Source: Candidatus Saccharimonadota bacterium (GTDB lineage: Bacteria; Patescibacteriota; Saccharimonadia; Saccharimonadales; Saccharimonadaceae). Taken from it: 64,000 nt of DNA. Of the stretch, positions 46,330-55,314 are shown in pieces (within the stretch, counting starts at the first letter, position 1; every line of letters begins with the position of its first letter). The notes below the pieces were generated by a model. That model was given only the letters and a program-made list of their open reading frames with translations. It ran no database searches and had not been told where the DNA came from. The stretch spans positions 103,187 through 167,186 of the forward strand of contig JAFRGM010000004.1 of NCBI GenBank assembly GCA_017433855.1, given 5' to 3'. The translations under genes and the position numbers were made by a program.

Positions 46330-47076
46330 ATGAACGAAAAAATATTTGAACGTGTTGAGAAAAAATATCTCATTGACGAATCGCAGTATCAGGCTATTCT
46401 GCAGGTTATAAAATCCAAAATGCAACCAGACCGCTACCATCAGTCGGAAATCTACAATATCTACTTTGATTCAAGCAATTACGACCTCATTATTAAGTCC
46501 ATCGACCACCCGCTCTTTAAGCAAAAACTTCGCGCACGCAGCTATGGCGGTTACGATAAAGTCTTTCTAGAAATCAAAACTAAACTTATGGGTCAGGCCA
46601 ATTACGAAGAACACGATAACAACCTAGGTTTTAAGCGCCGTGTACTCATTACTCACAAAGATTACGATAAGCTAACTACTCACAAAAAAACAGTCACCGA
46701 GCTAGCTCAAAACAACATCGAAACTTCTCACGATGTGCAAATCGCAGAAGAAATTGACTACATGATTAACCTATTTCAGCTTGCACCTAAGATTTTAGTC
46801 TATTACAACCGCGAAAGCTATCAAGGTGCGGATGGCCTTAGAGTTACATTTGATACTAACTTAAAATATCGCAACAAAACCTTAAAGTTTCATAAAAATT
46901 CCCGCGATCGCTCTTTATTCCAAAATGACAAATGTATTATAATGGAAATCAAAGCACATGGGTTTATGCCGCTTTGGCTGGTAAAGATTTTATCATCCAC
47001 TCACGCCTACCCAACGCAATTTAGTAAAATTGGTAAAGCCTACGAAAATATAATTAGAAAGGAACAAAATGTTTAA
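46330..47076 (+). CDS. VTC-domain protein (polyphosphate polymerase family)
   Basis: 248 residues with the VTC tunnel-domain pattern: RVEKKYLIDE at the start, IYFDSSNYDLI, basic KLRARSYGG, FLEIKTK, VYYNRESYQG, MEIKAHG and the final PTQFSKIGKAYENI. In yeast Vtc4 this domain makes polyphosphate from ATP; bacterial homologues are less studied. First gene of a three-gene operon with DUF4956 and carbohydrate-binding proteins; the next gene overlaps its end. -10 TATAAT 6 nt before the ATG. Confidence 0.87.
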   Translation: MNEKIFERVEKKYLIDESQYQAILQVIKSKMQPDRYHQSEIYNIYFDSSNYDLIIKSIDHPLFKQKLRARSYGGYDKVFLEIKTKLMGQANYEEHDNNLGFKRRVLITHKDYDKLTTHKKTVTELAQNNIETSHDVQIAEEIDYMINLFQLAPKILVYYNRESYQGADGLRVTFDTNLKYRNKTLKFHKNSRDRSLFQNDKCIIMEIKAHGFMPLWLVKILSSTHAYPTQFSKIGKAYENIIRKEQNV

Positions 47077-47740
47077 TAGTATCTTTGACTCGTCAACTGC
47101 AGGTCTAGAAATCTCCACCGCACTCATCGCTGCAGCAGTAGCGCTCGTGCTGGGTATTGCGCTCGCCATCACACACGCTAAGACTTCGCAAACCACCAAA
47201 AGCATGATGGTGACACTCGCCGTATTGCCAGTATTAGTAATGGCTGTAATGATTATGATTAATGGCAATCTGGGCACTTCTATTGCTATTTTGGGTGCAT
47301 TCTCACTCATTCGTTTTCGCTCAATTGCAGGCCACGCCAAAGATTTAATGGCGGTTTTTGCCACCATGATGATTGGTCTTGCTTGCGGTATGGGACATAT
47401 TCTTTTTGCCACGGTTGTTATGGCTATTTATATTGTAGCTACATTACTCTTCACCTACACACATTTCTTAGAGCCTGACCCTCGTGAACGTGTCCTTAAA
47501 ATTGTCATCCCAGAAGATATGGACTACGAAGACGTGCTGACTGATACCTTCAAAAAATACACTTCGCGCCATCATCTTGTGCGGATGAAGACTATGAATA
47601 TGGGTAGCCTCTACAAACTTACCTACGATGTCAAAATGAAACACGGCGTCAAAGAAAAAGATTTTCTCGACGAAATTCGCACCAAAAACATGAATCTAAA
47701 AGTCTTGCTTTCTGAACCATACTGCGAAGAGGAGGTTTAA
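47069..47740 (+). CDS. DUF4956 membrane protein
   Basis: 223 residues: four N-terminal membrane helices with the family core GNLGTSIAILGAFSLIRFRS, then IGLACGMGH, and a cytosolic C-terminal domain of about 85 residues. Genes of this family typically accompany VTC-domain genes. It may serve as membrane partner or channel for the VTC protein (inference). It overlaps the VTC gene by 8 nt and its stop touches the next start (TAATG). Confidence 0.87.
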   Translation: MFNSIFDSSTAGLEISTALIAAAVALVLGIALAITHAKTSQTTKSMMVTLAVLPVLVMAVMIMINGNLGTSIAILGAFSLIRFRSIAGHAKDLMAVFATMMIGLACGMGHILFATVVMAIYIVATLLFTYTHFLEPDPRERVLKIVIPEDMDYEDVLTDTFKKYTSRHHLVRMKTMNMGSLYKLTYDVKMKHGVKEKDFLDEIRTKNMNLKVLLSEPYCEEEV

Positions 47741-49293
47741 TGAAAAAGTTGCCATATATTATAGCTGGCACTGCGGCGGTAGCTGTGGTGGGCGGAGCTA
47801 TCATTTTGAACGCCAACCACTCTGCCATCGATAGTAGTAAAATCGAAGGCACCATGCAAATCGACAATGGCGACCTTAAAATCAACTGGGAGCGTTACCA
47901 AACTTACGACATCACATTATCTAGTGCCTATACCATCACCAGCTCTGGAACATATCATTTCACGGGCAACTTAACGGATGGCGCCATTATTGTCAATGCT
48001 GTAGAGTCCGATGTTAGAATCATTTTAGACAACGTTACCATCACAAATGCCTCTGGCCCTGCCATCATTGGCTATGCCGCCGATGACATTGTGATTGAAC
48101 TAGTAGGCGAAAGCACCCTAACCGATGCCTCCAAATACTCTACCGACCTAGACGAGGATATTACGGGCGCAATCTACTCCAAAGCCGACCTCACCTTCCA
48201 GGGTGACGGCACGCTTAATCTTATCGCCAATTACGAAGATGGCATCGTAGCCAAAGACGACCTCAAGTTTAACTCTGGCACCTATAACATTTCGGCCGTT
48301 GATGATGGCATTCGTGGTAAAGATTCGGTGTATATTGTAAATGGTAACTATACCATCAAAGCTACTGGTGATGCCATCAAGTCCACCAACGAGCTTGATG
48401 CGGGCAAAGGTTTTGTGCTCATCGAAAACGGCACTTTCAATCTTACGCCAGGTGCCAAAGGTATCAAGGCCATCAATAGTATATTAATATATGGTGGCGA
48501 ATATCAAATTGACTCCACTGATGACGCTATTCACTCTAATAACTACGTCGGCATCGTGGGTGGCAACTACACCATCACGTCTGGTGATGACGGTATCCAT
48601 GCCGACAAAGAGTTGGTTATCGAAGGTGGCAAGGTCACTATTACCAAGAGCTATGAGGGGCTAGAAGCTCAAGCCATCACAATCAATGGCGGCGAACTTT
48701 CTATTACTGCATCAGACGACGGTCTTAATGCCGGTGGCGGAGCCGATGCTTCCGCTACTAACCGTGTGGGTGCGGGTGCTTTCGATGTAGACACCAACTG
48801 TGTCCTTGCTATTAACGGCGGCAATCTCTACGTCAATGCCGCTGGTGACGGTATCGACAGTAACGGTTATCTCTATTTTAACGGTGGCACGGTCACTGTA
48901 GATGGCCCCACCAATAATGGCAACGGCGCACTCGACGCTGGCGCCAGCATCGTGCAAAACGGTGGCACTGTTATTGCGGTTGGCGCATCCGGTATGGCCA
49001 CCACACTTGGTAATAGCTCCAGCATCTACAACGCTAGTATTTATCTTACGGCGACTTCTCCGGCTGGCACTAAAATTACCATCAAGGATAATTCTGGCAA
49101 CACTATCATTAGCCACACTTCAGCCAAGGCATTTGCCCATATCGCAGTCGGTTCACCAGATTTCAAAATGGGCGAAACCTACACTGTCTATCTAGATGAC
49201 GTTGTCTATCAAACCTTCACAATTTCTAGCATTACCACCACAGTGGGTAACACCAATCAAAACTTCAACCAGATGAACCGAACGCGCAGATAA
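47740..49293 (+). CDS. Secreted carbohydrate-binding beta-helix protein (Cthe_2159-like)
   Basis: 517 residues: N-terminal signal/anchor helix (about 5-25), then a right-handed beta-helix made of repeated turns with G-x-Y/D-G-I, S-DD-I, and NGG-type motifs (e.g. GDGIVAKDD, DDGIRGKDS, DDAIHSNN, DDGIHADKE, DDGLNAGGG). These Asp-rich turns look like calcium sites, as in the Cthe_2159 cellulose/polygalacturonate-binding family. Third gene of the VTC operon; an AGGAGG site precedes it. Likely exposed on the surface. Confidence 0.85.
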   Translation: MKKLPYIIAGTAAVAVVGGAIILNANHSAIDSSKIEGTMQIDNGDLKINWERYQTYDITLSSAYTITSSGTYHFTGNLTDGAIIVNAVESDVRIILDNVTITNASGPAIIGYAADDIVIELVGESTLTDASKYSTDLDEDITGAIYSKADLTFQGDGTLNLIANYEDGIVAKDDLKFNSGTYNISAVDDGIRGKDSVYIVNGNYTIKATGDAIKSTNELDAGKGFVLIENGTFNLTPGAKGIKAINSILIYGGEYQIDSTDDAIHSNNYVGIVGGNYTITSGDDGIHADKELVIEGGKVTITKSYEGLEAQAITINGGELSITASDDGLNAGGGADASATNRVGAGAFDVDTNCVLAINGGNLYVNAAGDGIDSNGYLYFNGGTVTVDGPTNNGNGALDAGASIVQNGGTVIAVGASGMATTLGNSSSIYNASIYLTATSPAGTKITIKDNSGNTIISHTSAKAFAHIAVGSPDFKMGETYTVYLDDVVYQTFTISSITTTVGNTNQNFNQMNRTRR

Positions 49294-49296
49294 ACT

Positions 49297-50313
49297 CTAA
49301 CGCGATGCTTCGTAGAACTTCGCTTCAAATTGTGTCGCAAATTTCCGTATTTGGCTATAGTGGATGCCGTTCGTCATCACAACCACAATATAATTACGGT
49401 TTTCATTGGTGAAAGAAACTATCGCGGCATCATCGTAAATCTCCCAAATCTTGCGGTCAGCATCGTAATTCCAACCAACCTTATTGTAAACCTTCACCAG
49501 ATCGGAAAATCCACTTGGTAGCCCCTGTCGCCAGTCGTAAGTAGTGGCAGGCTGGTTTAGAAAACTGTCCATCATCCTATCAATCAAAGCTCCATCCGTA
49601 ATCTCGTTATGCAAATAAAATCGCTTAAGCATTTGTGAGATCTCCCGCGGGGTCGCCGAGAGATTTGCCACTACAACACCGGGCAAGCCATAGTCACTTT
49701 GCACCACATTATCTAGATATTGGCGCCCAAGCATCGTCCACAAAGTTTCGGCGCAGGGCGAATGCGATTCACGAATGGCGAGGTCTAGGCAGTTGTTAAT
49801 ATCGTATCCAGTTGTCCCAGCACGCGCCGTACCGTCCCATTCGCCATTTTGGACCTTTTCGTAGCCAGCATATACCACAAACAACTTATACAACGAAGCC
49901 GTACTAAACTTCGTATCAGCATTATACTGCCCTACCGTAGCATCAAGATCTAAATCGTAAATAATCACACCCTTTTTGCCACCAACAGTTTTAGCCCAGG
50001 CATCTATCATTTCTTGATAATCAATCAACTTTGGCTTATTTTCTTCGGCACTATCATCCACGCTATCGCTACCCATATCATCAGTATTTTCGGTAATTTC
50101 TTCGGCGCCGGAATCATCTACCACCTCTGTAATATCGTCATCAACCGAATCAGTATCAAGATTTGGGATATTCACAATGAACACCACCATAAACGTAATA
50201 ATTCCAATAAACAACGCTAAAGACCCAAAAAGTAGTGTCCTATAGCGAAAAATTCGCGCAAAATACTTAACTTTCTTTACGGTCTTACGTTTATTAGTCT
50301 TTGCAGAAACCAC
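49297..50313 (-). CDS. Beta-lactamase/penicillin-binding-like serine hydrolase, membrane anchored
   Basis: 338 residues: basic N-terminus, one membrane helix (27-48), an acidic Asp/Glu/Ser linker (50-95) and a class A beta-lactamase-like domain. Ser140-x-x-Lys143 (SLYK) is the nucleophile box, IRESHSPCAE stands where SDN normally is, and NKVGWN where KTG is. It is more likely a wall peptidase or inactive relative than a drug-degrading enzyme. The GTG start overlaps the CapA-like gene by 37 nt, with GGAGAC upstream. Confidence 0.75.
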   Translation of the reverse strand: MVSAKTNKRKTVKKVKYFARIFRYRTLLFGSLALFIGIITFMVVFIVNIPNLDTDSVDDDITEVVDDSGAEEITENTDDMGSDSVDDSAEENKPKLIDYQEMIDAWAKTVGGKKGVIIYDLDLDATVGQYNADTKFSTASLYKLFVVYAGYEKVQNGEWDGTARAGTTGYDINNCLDLAIRESHSPCAETLWTMLGRQYLDNVVQSDYGLPGVVVANLSATPREISQMLKRFYLHNEITDGALIDRMMDSFLNQPATTYDWRQGLPSGFSDLVKVYNKVGWNYDADRKIWEIYDDAAIVSFTNENRNYIVVVMTNGIHYSQIRKFATQFEAKFYEASR

Positions 50314-51761
50314 TGTTTTGTCTCCTCATCCATAAGTCTAGTTTGCATTTCTGAACCATACACAGTTGGTACGATTTCAGTTTGCAGTAATTTATTATTG
50401 TAAAAATGATGCACCAGCACCAAACTCCGTGTAGTACCAGGCCACCACACTTGATCGAAAAACAAATTGCCAAGTCCATAATAAATCACACCATCACCAT
50501 ACAGTTCAAAAGTCTGCGGTTGATGAGCACTAGTGCCTACTACTATATCCGCCCCAAGGTCAATCAAATGTCGAAAGAAACCAACTTGATCCCCTGCCGC
50601 TGAATCTGCCGCATCGCATGTTGTGTCTTCCGTTTCCGAAACGTACATCGAACATTCGTAGTATTGCACATCCACTATTACAGCGTCACCACGACTCTTG
50701 GCGGCACTAATTTCGGCCGCAGCAGTTTCTTCATAATATTGATTTGCGCCAGGTGTGTCATCGTAAGTCGCCCCACCAGTAGATAGATTATATGCAAAGA
50801 ACGAGATATTGTTTCCCTTTTCATCTATCAGCAGAGGCTCGGCTGCTGCCGCGGCAGTTTTACCACCACCTACAGTTTTAATACCCAGTGATTCGTATAG
50901 GTCAACCGTAGCGTTAGCCGCAGCATCGCCGCAATCGTGATTGTGATTACCGGTCAGCTCGACTACATCTAATCCAATGGCCGTCAATGTGTTAATAAAA
51001 CGTGGGTCAGAGCAAATGTTTCGGCTTGTCGCAAAATCAGTAAACGAAGCCTCATTTGATATATGTGTAATATCAAACTGCGCTAAATACTCACCAATTT
51101 GGCTTGCAAAATACGTAGCGTCGCCCACGGCATCTAGCTTCGCGTTCATTCCGCGCGACAATGCCGTTACGCCAGTCTGCGCAAAAGTTAGTACAGTCTC
51201 ATTGGTCGGAAAAGTTTTTACAAAAGTTTCACCAATCAGCGGCACGATTTCCGTTTCATACGCATCAGACTGAAACTTTATCACGCGATACACCGCACCG
51301 CTCGTAAACTCATCAAGATAATATTTATCATTAATCGCGAGCAATTTTTGCTTAAAATCCAAATCTTCAACCGGTATCATTTTGTAGTCGCAGCTAGCAC
51401 AGTTGGTAAAAGCCGCATCTGCCGACTCTAGTGTAATATTGTCCTGAGTGCTATAAAAATCCGTCACGGGCACCGCAATATCCACCAAGAACTCACCGCT
51501 CTTTAGAACTGGCATTTCTAAGCTGTAATATCCAGATATATGTACATCTTTTTCGAGCTCCACTTCTTCTGTAAATATCTCTTGCAATGTTGCAAGCTCT
51601 GTACCCAGCAATGATTCATCATAATAAACCACACCAGGCACCCTAAAAAGTCCGGTTTTTGTAAAAAACTGCACACCGAAAAAAGTCGCCACAAACGCCA
51701 ATACTAACAGCCCCGCCCCAAGTATAATATAGCCAAAATGCGTCTTTCTCCGCTTTGTCAT
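50277..51761 (-). CDS. CapA-family (PGA_cap) metallophosphoesterase-like protein
   Basis: 494 residues: N-terminal membrane helix (about 9-32), a domain of about 180 residues, then the CapA fold with VELTGNHNHDCGDAA (metal-site region) and VVGTSAHQPQTFELYGDGVIYYGLGNLFFDQ. CapA/PgsA-capsule proteins act in poly-gamma-glutamate or other envelope polymer handling; the biochemical role here is unknown. The -10 TATAAT is 6 nt before the ATG and interlocks with the promoter of the divergent GH97 gene. Confidence 0.83.
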   Translation of the reverse strand: MTKRRKTHFGYIILGAGLLVLAFVATFFGVQFFTKTGLFRVPGVVYYDESLLGTELATLQEIFTEEVELEKDVHISGYYSLEMPVLKSGEFLVDIAVPVTDFYSTQDNITLESADAAFTNCASCDYKMIPVEDLDFKQKLLAINDKYYLDEFTSGAVYRVIKFQSDAYETEIVPLIGETFVKTFPTNETVLTFAQTGVTALSRGMNAKLDAVGDATYFASQIGEYLAQFDITHISNEASFTDFATSRNICSDPRFINTLTAIGLDVVELTGNHNHDCGDAAANATVDLYESLGIKTVGGGKTAAAAAEPLLIDEKGNNISFFAYNLSTGGATYDDTPGANQYYEETAAAEISAAKSRGDAVIVDVQYYECSMYVSETEDTTCDAADSAAGDQVGFFRHLIDLGADIVVGTSAHQPQTFELYGDGVIYYGLGNLFFDQVWWPGTTRSLVLVHHFYNNKLLQTEIVPTVYGSEMQTRLMDEETKQWFLQRLINVRP

Positions 51762-51767
51762 ATATCT

Positions 51768-51782
51768 ATTATATGCTATAAT
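51768..51782. promoter_or_regulatory. Interlocked divergent leaderless promoters (CapA-like / GH97)
   Basis: Minus-strand TATAAT at 51773-51768 and plus-strand TATAAT at 51777-51782, each 6 nt from its start codon; the start codons are only 27 bp apart. The -35 zone of each promoter would lie over the other gene's first codons. Confidence 0.72.
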
Positions 51783-51788
51783 TATAAT

Positions 51789-53720
51789 ATGTTCAAGTGG
51801 GCAGAAACCAAAATTTCAGAGACCAAAATCACCTCGCCAAGTGGCAAAATTGTACTTATATTTCGCCTACATAATGGCGCGCCGTACTACAAAGTACTAT
51901 TAAACGGCACCGAAATCATCGCTCGCTCCAAACTTGGTTTTAATCTTTGTGGCGTTAAGAATTACAACTCCCGCCAACGTATATTAGATATATCTACATC
52001 CACCCATACCGAAACTATTGAATTACCATGGGGTGAAACGCAGTATATCGACAATACCTACAATGAACTTACCGTAAAACTCACAAAGTACACGCTTATT
52101 TTTCGTGTTTTTGACAACGTAGTGGCGCTTTGCTATCAACTTAATCCCATGAAGAACATCAAACGCGTCTCCGTTGCCGAAGAACTTACCGAATTTAACG
52201 TTAGTCCAAATGCAACCACATGGAGTATTCCGGCCTACGAATTGGATCGCTACGAATATAATTATCGCAAGCAACCCATTCAAGCACTTACTAAGTCTGT
52301 TCATACTCCACTCACAATCAAATCAGGCTCTACCTTTCTAGCCATCCACGAAGCTGCCCTGTACGATTATGGCTCCATGACTCTTAAGCTCAACCATCAC
52401 GGACATTTGCAGGCCGACATCACTCCGCTTTCCGACGGCACCAAAGCTCACCTTAACTTACCGTTCAAATCACCCTGGCGCTTAGTTATGTTAGGTGAGT
52501 CGGCTCTGGAGCTTACCACTAATTACACTATGTATGCTCTAAACCAAGCCCCACGCGGCGATTTCTCTTGGGTCAAACCATTAAAATTCATGGGTATTTG
52601 GTGGGCAATGTATGTTGGCGAATATACCTGGGCGCCCGGCCCTCGCCACGGTGCTACCACTAAGCATGCCAGAGCTTACATTGATGCTGCCGCAAAGCTA
52701 GGCATTAAAGGTTTACTAATCGAAGGCTGGAATGATGGTTGGGAAGGTGACTGGCTCAAAAACGGTCAAACCACTAATTTTACCTCGCCAATGGCAGATT
52801 TTGACCTACCAGCAGTAGCTCGCTATGCTGAATCTCGTGGTATTGAATTAGTCGGCCACCACGAAACCGTAGGTTTTGTTGATAATTACACCTCGCAACT
52901 CGAACGCGCCTACAACTATTATGCGGCTAATCATATCAACTACATTAAAACTGGTTATTCCGGCAGCAAAATGTTAATCCATGGCCGCTACGAATATCAC
53001 CACTCACAACTTGGCGTTAACCACTATCAAAAAACCGTTGAACTTGCCGCCAAAAAACATATCTGCATAGACATTCACGAGCCTATCAAAGGCACTGGTA
53101 TTGAGCGCACTTTTCCTAATCTCCTCACGCGTGAAGGGGCGCGCGGACAAGAATACGAAGGTGGCGCCCTGCCTATCTCACATGCCTGCACCCTGCCGTT
53201 TACCAGGATGCTTGCCGGTGGTATGGATTATACATGTGGCATCTTGGATGTCGATAACCCTACCAAGCACCCCAACACTACAATTGTCCGACAGCTCGCC
53301 TATTTTATTACTTTTGCATCTGGTATGGTTATGGCCGCCGACCGCCCCGCCATTTATCAAAAATATCAAGATCTTGCCGAGTTCATCAAAAATGTGCCAG
53401 TCAATTTTGAGCGCACAGTGCCGCTTGCTGGCGAAATTGAGAAATATTATATCGTTGCAAGAAAAAATCGTAGCAATAATCAATGGTTCATCGGCGGCAT
53501 CACCGATGAACATGCTCGCAATTTTGAACTTAAGCTAGATTTTTTGCCACCAAACACTACATTTGTAGCAAAACTCTATCAAGACGCCAAAAATGCCAAT
53601 TTTATGACTAATCGGAGCGCCTATGAAATTGCCGAAAAAACCGTCAATTCCAGCGACATTCTTAAGGTCTGCCTTGCTCCAGGCGGCGGTGTAGCTATTC
53701 ACTTACGGCCGTTATCATAA
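51789..53720 (+). CDS. Glycoside hydrolase family 97 protein
   Basis: 643 residues: N-terminal beta-sandwich typical of GH97 (SPSGKIVLIFRLHNGAPYYKVLLNG), a catalytic TIM barrel with GLLIEGWNDGWEGDW, GHHETVG, DIHEPIKGTG and RTFPNLLTREGARGQEYEG, and a C-terminal beta domain. GH97 includes alpha-glucosidases and alpha-galactosidases. I see no signal peptide, which suggests a cytosolic role, for instance on imported or stored glucans. ATG 51789 is used since a longer frame from 51738 would pass through the promoter. Its end overlaps the sortase gene tail to tail by 26 bp. Confidence 0.88.
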   Translation: MFKWAETKISETKITSPSGKIVLIFRLHNGAPYYKVLLNGTEIIARSKLGFNLCGVKNYNSRQRILDISTSTHTETIELPWGETQYIDNTYNELTVKLTKYTLIFRVFDNVVALCYQLNPMKNIKRVSVAEELTEFNVSPNATTWSIPAYELDRYEYNYRKQPIQALTKSVHTPLTIKSGSTFLAIHEAALYDYGSMTLKLNHHGHLQADITPLSDGTKAHLNLPFKSPWRLVMLGESALELTTNYTMYALNQAPRGDFSWVKPLKFMGIWWAMYVGEYTWAPGPRHGATTKHARAYIDAAAKLGIKGLLIEGWNDGWEGDWLKNGQTTNFTSPMADFDLPAVARYAESRGIELVGHHETVGFVDNYTSQLERAYNYYAANHINYIKTGYSGSKMLIHGRYEYHHSQLGVNHYQKTVELAAKKHICIDIHEPIKGTGIERTFPNLLTREGARGQEYEGGALPISHACTLPFTRMLAGGMDYTCGILDVDNPTKHPNTTIVRQLAYFITFASGMVMAADRPAIYQKYQDLAEFIKNVPVNFERTVPLAGEIEKYYIVARKNRSNNQWFIGGITDEHARNFELKLDFLPPNTTFVAKLYQDAKNANFMTNRSAYEIAEKTVNSSDILKVCLAPGGGVAIHLRPLS

Positions 53721-54198
53721 AACGATGTGATGCATCACCATCTTCTAAATCTTCCCCCGCACAAGTCATAATTATAATAGTATCCTTTTCGGCTGGCGCC
53801 AAAACTGCGTTCATATTGATTTCTGGTTTAGGTAAAGTTTCGGTTTTCTCCACTCGGTACAAAGTATCATCATACCAAATTGTGTCGCCCACCGCCACAT
53901 TATGCAATTCACCAAAAATCGTATAGCGATGCCCCACTAGCAAGGTCTTATTGTCGGCCATCGTAAATCTGCCCACAATATAATCTGGTGTATGCAACAC
54001 TCTACCATCAAGATGCATTGTCACTATATCAGAATATAAATCAATCTTAGGAATATACATGTCCGTTGCTGCTTCATAGTTAGCCGCTTCGGCCGGTTGC
54101 AAGCCAACAATAATATACCCCATAAGCAACGCAAAATATCCCACAAAATATAATCTGCGGAACCATTTTCCAAAATCGAAGGATTTTTTAATCTCCAC
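53695..54198 (-). CDS. Sortase
   Basis: 167 residues: a membrane helix at about 16-33, then the sortase beta-barrel with catalytic His90 (LLVGHRYT), Cys146 (MTCAG) and Arg159 (SHRFMITA), all three in the standard order. It attaches LPxTG-like proteins to the wall or links pilins. The candidate substrate in the window is the PNTG protein at 7433-7822. GTG 54198 is chosen, with GGAGG 4 nt upstream, the same spacing as the GTG-start 38890 gene. Confidence 0.88.
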   Translation of the reverse strand: MEIKKSFDFGKWFRRLYFVGYFALLMGYIIVGLQPAEAANYEAATDMYIPKIDLYSDIVTMHLDGRVLHTPDYIVGRFTMADNKTLLVGHRYTIFGELHNVAVGDTIWYDDTLYRVEKTETLPKPEINMNAVLAPAEKDTIIIMTCAGEDLEDGDASHRFMITAVSE

Positions 54199-54231
54199 AC
54201 CACCTCCTTTTTTACTATTATAGCACAAGAA

Positions 54232-54777
54232 CTATACGCCAGGACTAAATTGTTTCAACTTTTTTTCGTGTATTTTATAGTTTTTGTCGTGCTCGCCCAC
54301 TTCTGCCCAAAAATCTTTCGAATGGTCCATATGATTTAAGTGTGCCAACTCATGAATAATTACATAATCACGCAAAACTTCCGGTACCAACATTAACCCA
54401 ATATTAAGCGAGATCGTTCGGTTGGATGAACAGCTACCCCATCTTGTATTTGCGTGAGTCAACCGACATTTATCGTAGGAATAACCATACAATTTAGCAA
54501 AATATTCCAAACGGTACGGCAAATATTCTTTGGCTTTCTTCATCAAAACCTTTTTTTGATAATCGCGCGCTCTGTGCTCACGCGGGTCCTTAATCGGTAG
54601 TTTTTCGCGCACCATTTTACGGTTGCGTTCTAAAAATCTTTTTGCCAAAAAATCTGAAGTATGCGCTGGCACCGACATTGCCAATCGCCCCGATGTTGAA
54701 ATGGAAAACTTAACATTTCGTGCCAAAGCCGATTTTCGCACCAAAACCTCACCAAATTCATCATCATGGATAATCAT
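54232..54777 (-). CDS. M48-type/YgjP-like (DUF45) metallopeptidase
   Basis: 181 residues. The zinc site HELAH (142-146) with third-ligand His152 region, RWGSCSSNRTISLN (112-125) and the N-terminal RKSALARNVKFSIS are characteristic of the YgjP/WLM-like family. Cytosolic; substrate unknown. It follows the P-loop kinase gene by 6 nt. Confidence 0.87.
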   Translation of the reverse strand: MIIHDDEFGEVLVRKSALARNVKFSISTSGRLAMSVPAHTSDFLAKRFLERNRKMVREKLPIKDPREHRARDYQKKVLMKKAKEYLPYRLEYFAKLYGYSYDKCRLTHANTRWGSCSSNRTISLNIGLMLVPEVLRDYVIIHELAHLNHMDHSKDFWAEVGEHDKNYKIHEKKLKQFSPGV

Positions 54778-54783
54778 GCTGGG

Positions 54784-55281
54784 CTATTTCTTTTCGGAAT
54801 CAGCTAGTCCAGCCAAAATATGTTTAGTTTGTGTTTCAAAAGTATGTTTGCCAGAAAGAATAATTGGATGCTCCATCTCGGCAGGAGCTTCCATTCGCTC
54901 AATTGCAGCATCGTAAGCATCACGCGCCGCGCTCACGGACTTAAAGCGACTCTTCATCCGCATCCGAATTGTGGACATATCAGTCTGCACCCACACCAGT
55001 GACGGCTCATAGCCTGAGCTTCTTAAAACATTTCGCATTTCCGCCCGGTCTTTTTCGGTGTCTAATCCACCCTCAATCACCAAAGTCTTTCCAGTTCGGC
55101 AAATCAATTCTAGCACCATCAATAGGTTTTTGCGCGTTAATCGGCAGCGTTCGCGAATTTCGTCAAAATTATAATATGCCAAATCGAACTTCGCCGCGAA
55201 CTTTTCCGCAAAAGTCGTTTTGCCGCTACACGGTGCACCAAATATCAGTATAGCGCGTGGCCTAGATTTTTTACCTTCCAT
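54784..55281 (-). CDS. P-loop NTPase / kinase-like protein
   Basis: 165 residues. Walker A GAPCSGKTT (about 15-23) and a zeta-toxin/gluconate-kinase-like fold (FDEIRERCRLTRKN, LVIEGGLDTEKDRAEMRNVL, VWVQTDMSTIRMRM). It is likely a small-molecule or nucleotide kinase; no defined substrate. -10 TATAAT and a GGAG site lie before the ATG. Cotranscribed with the DUF45 peptidase gene. Confidence 0.77.
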   Translation of the reverse strand: MEGKKSRPRAILIFGAPCSGKTTFAEKFAAKFDLAYYNFDEIRERCRLTRKNLLMVLELICRTGKTLVIEGGLDTEKDRAEMRNVLRSSGYEPSLVWVQTDMSTIRMRMKSRFKSVSAARDAYDAAIERMEAPAEMEHPIILSGKHTFETQTKHILAGLADSEKK

Positions 55282-55314
55282 AATATCTCCATTATATCAC
55301 AAAAACCTTCGGGT

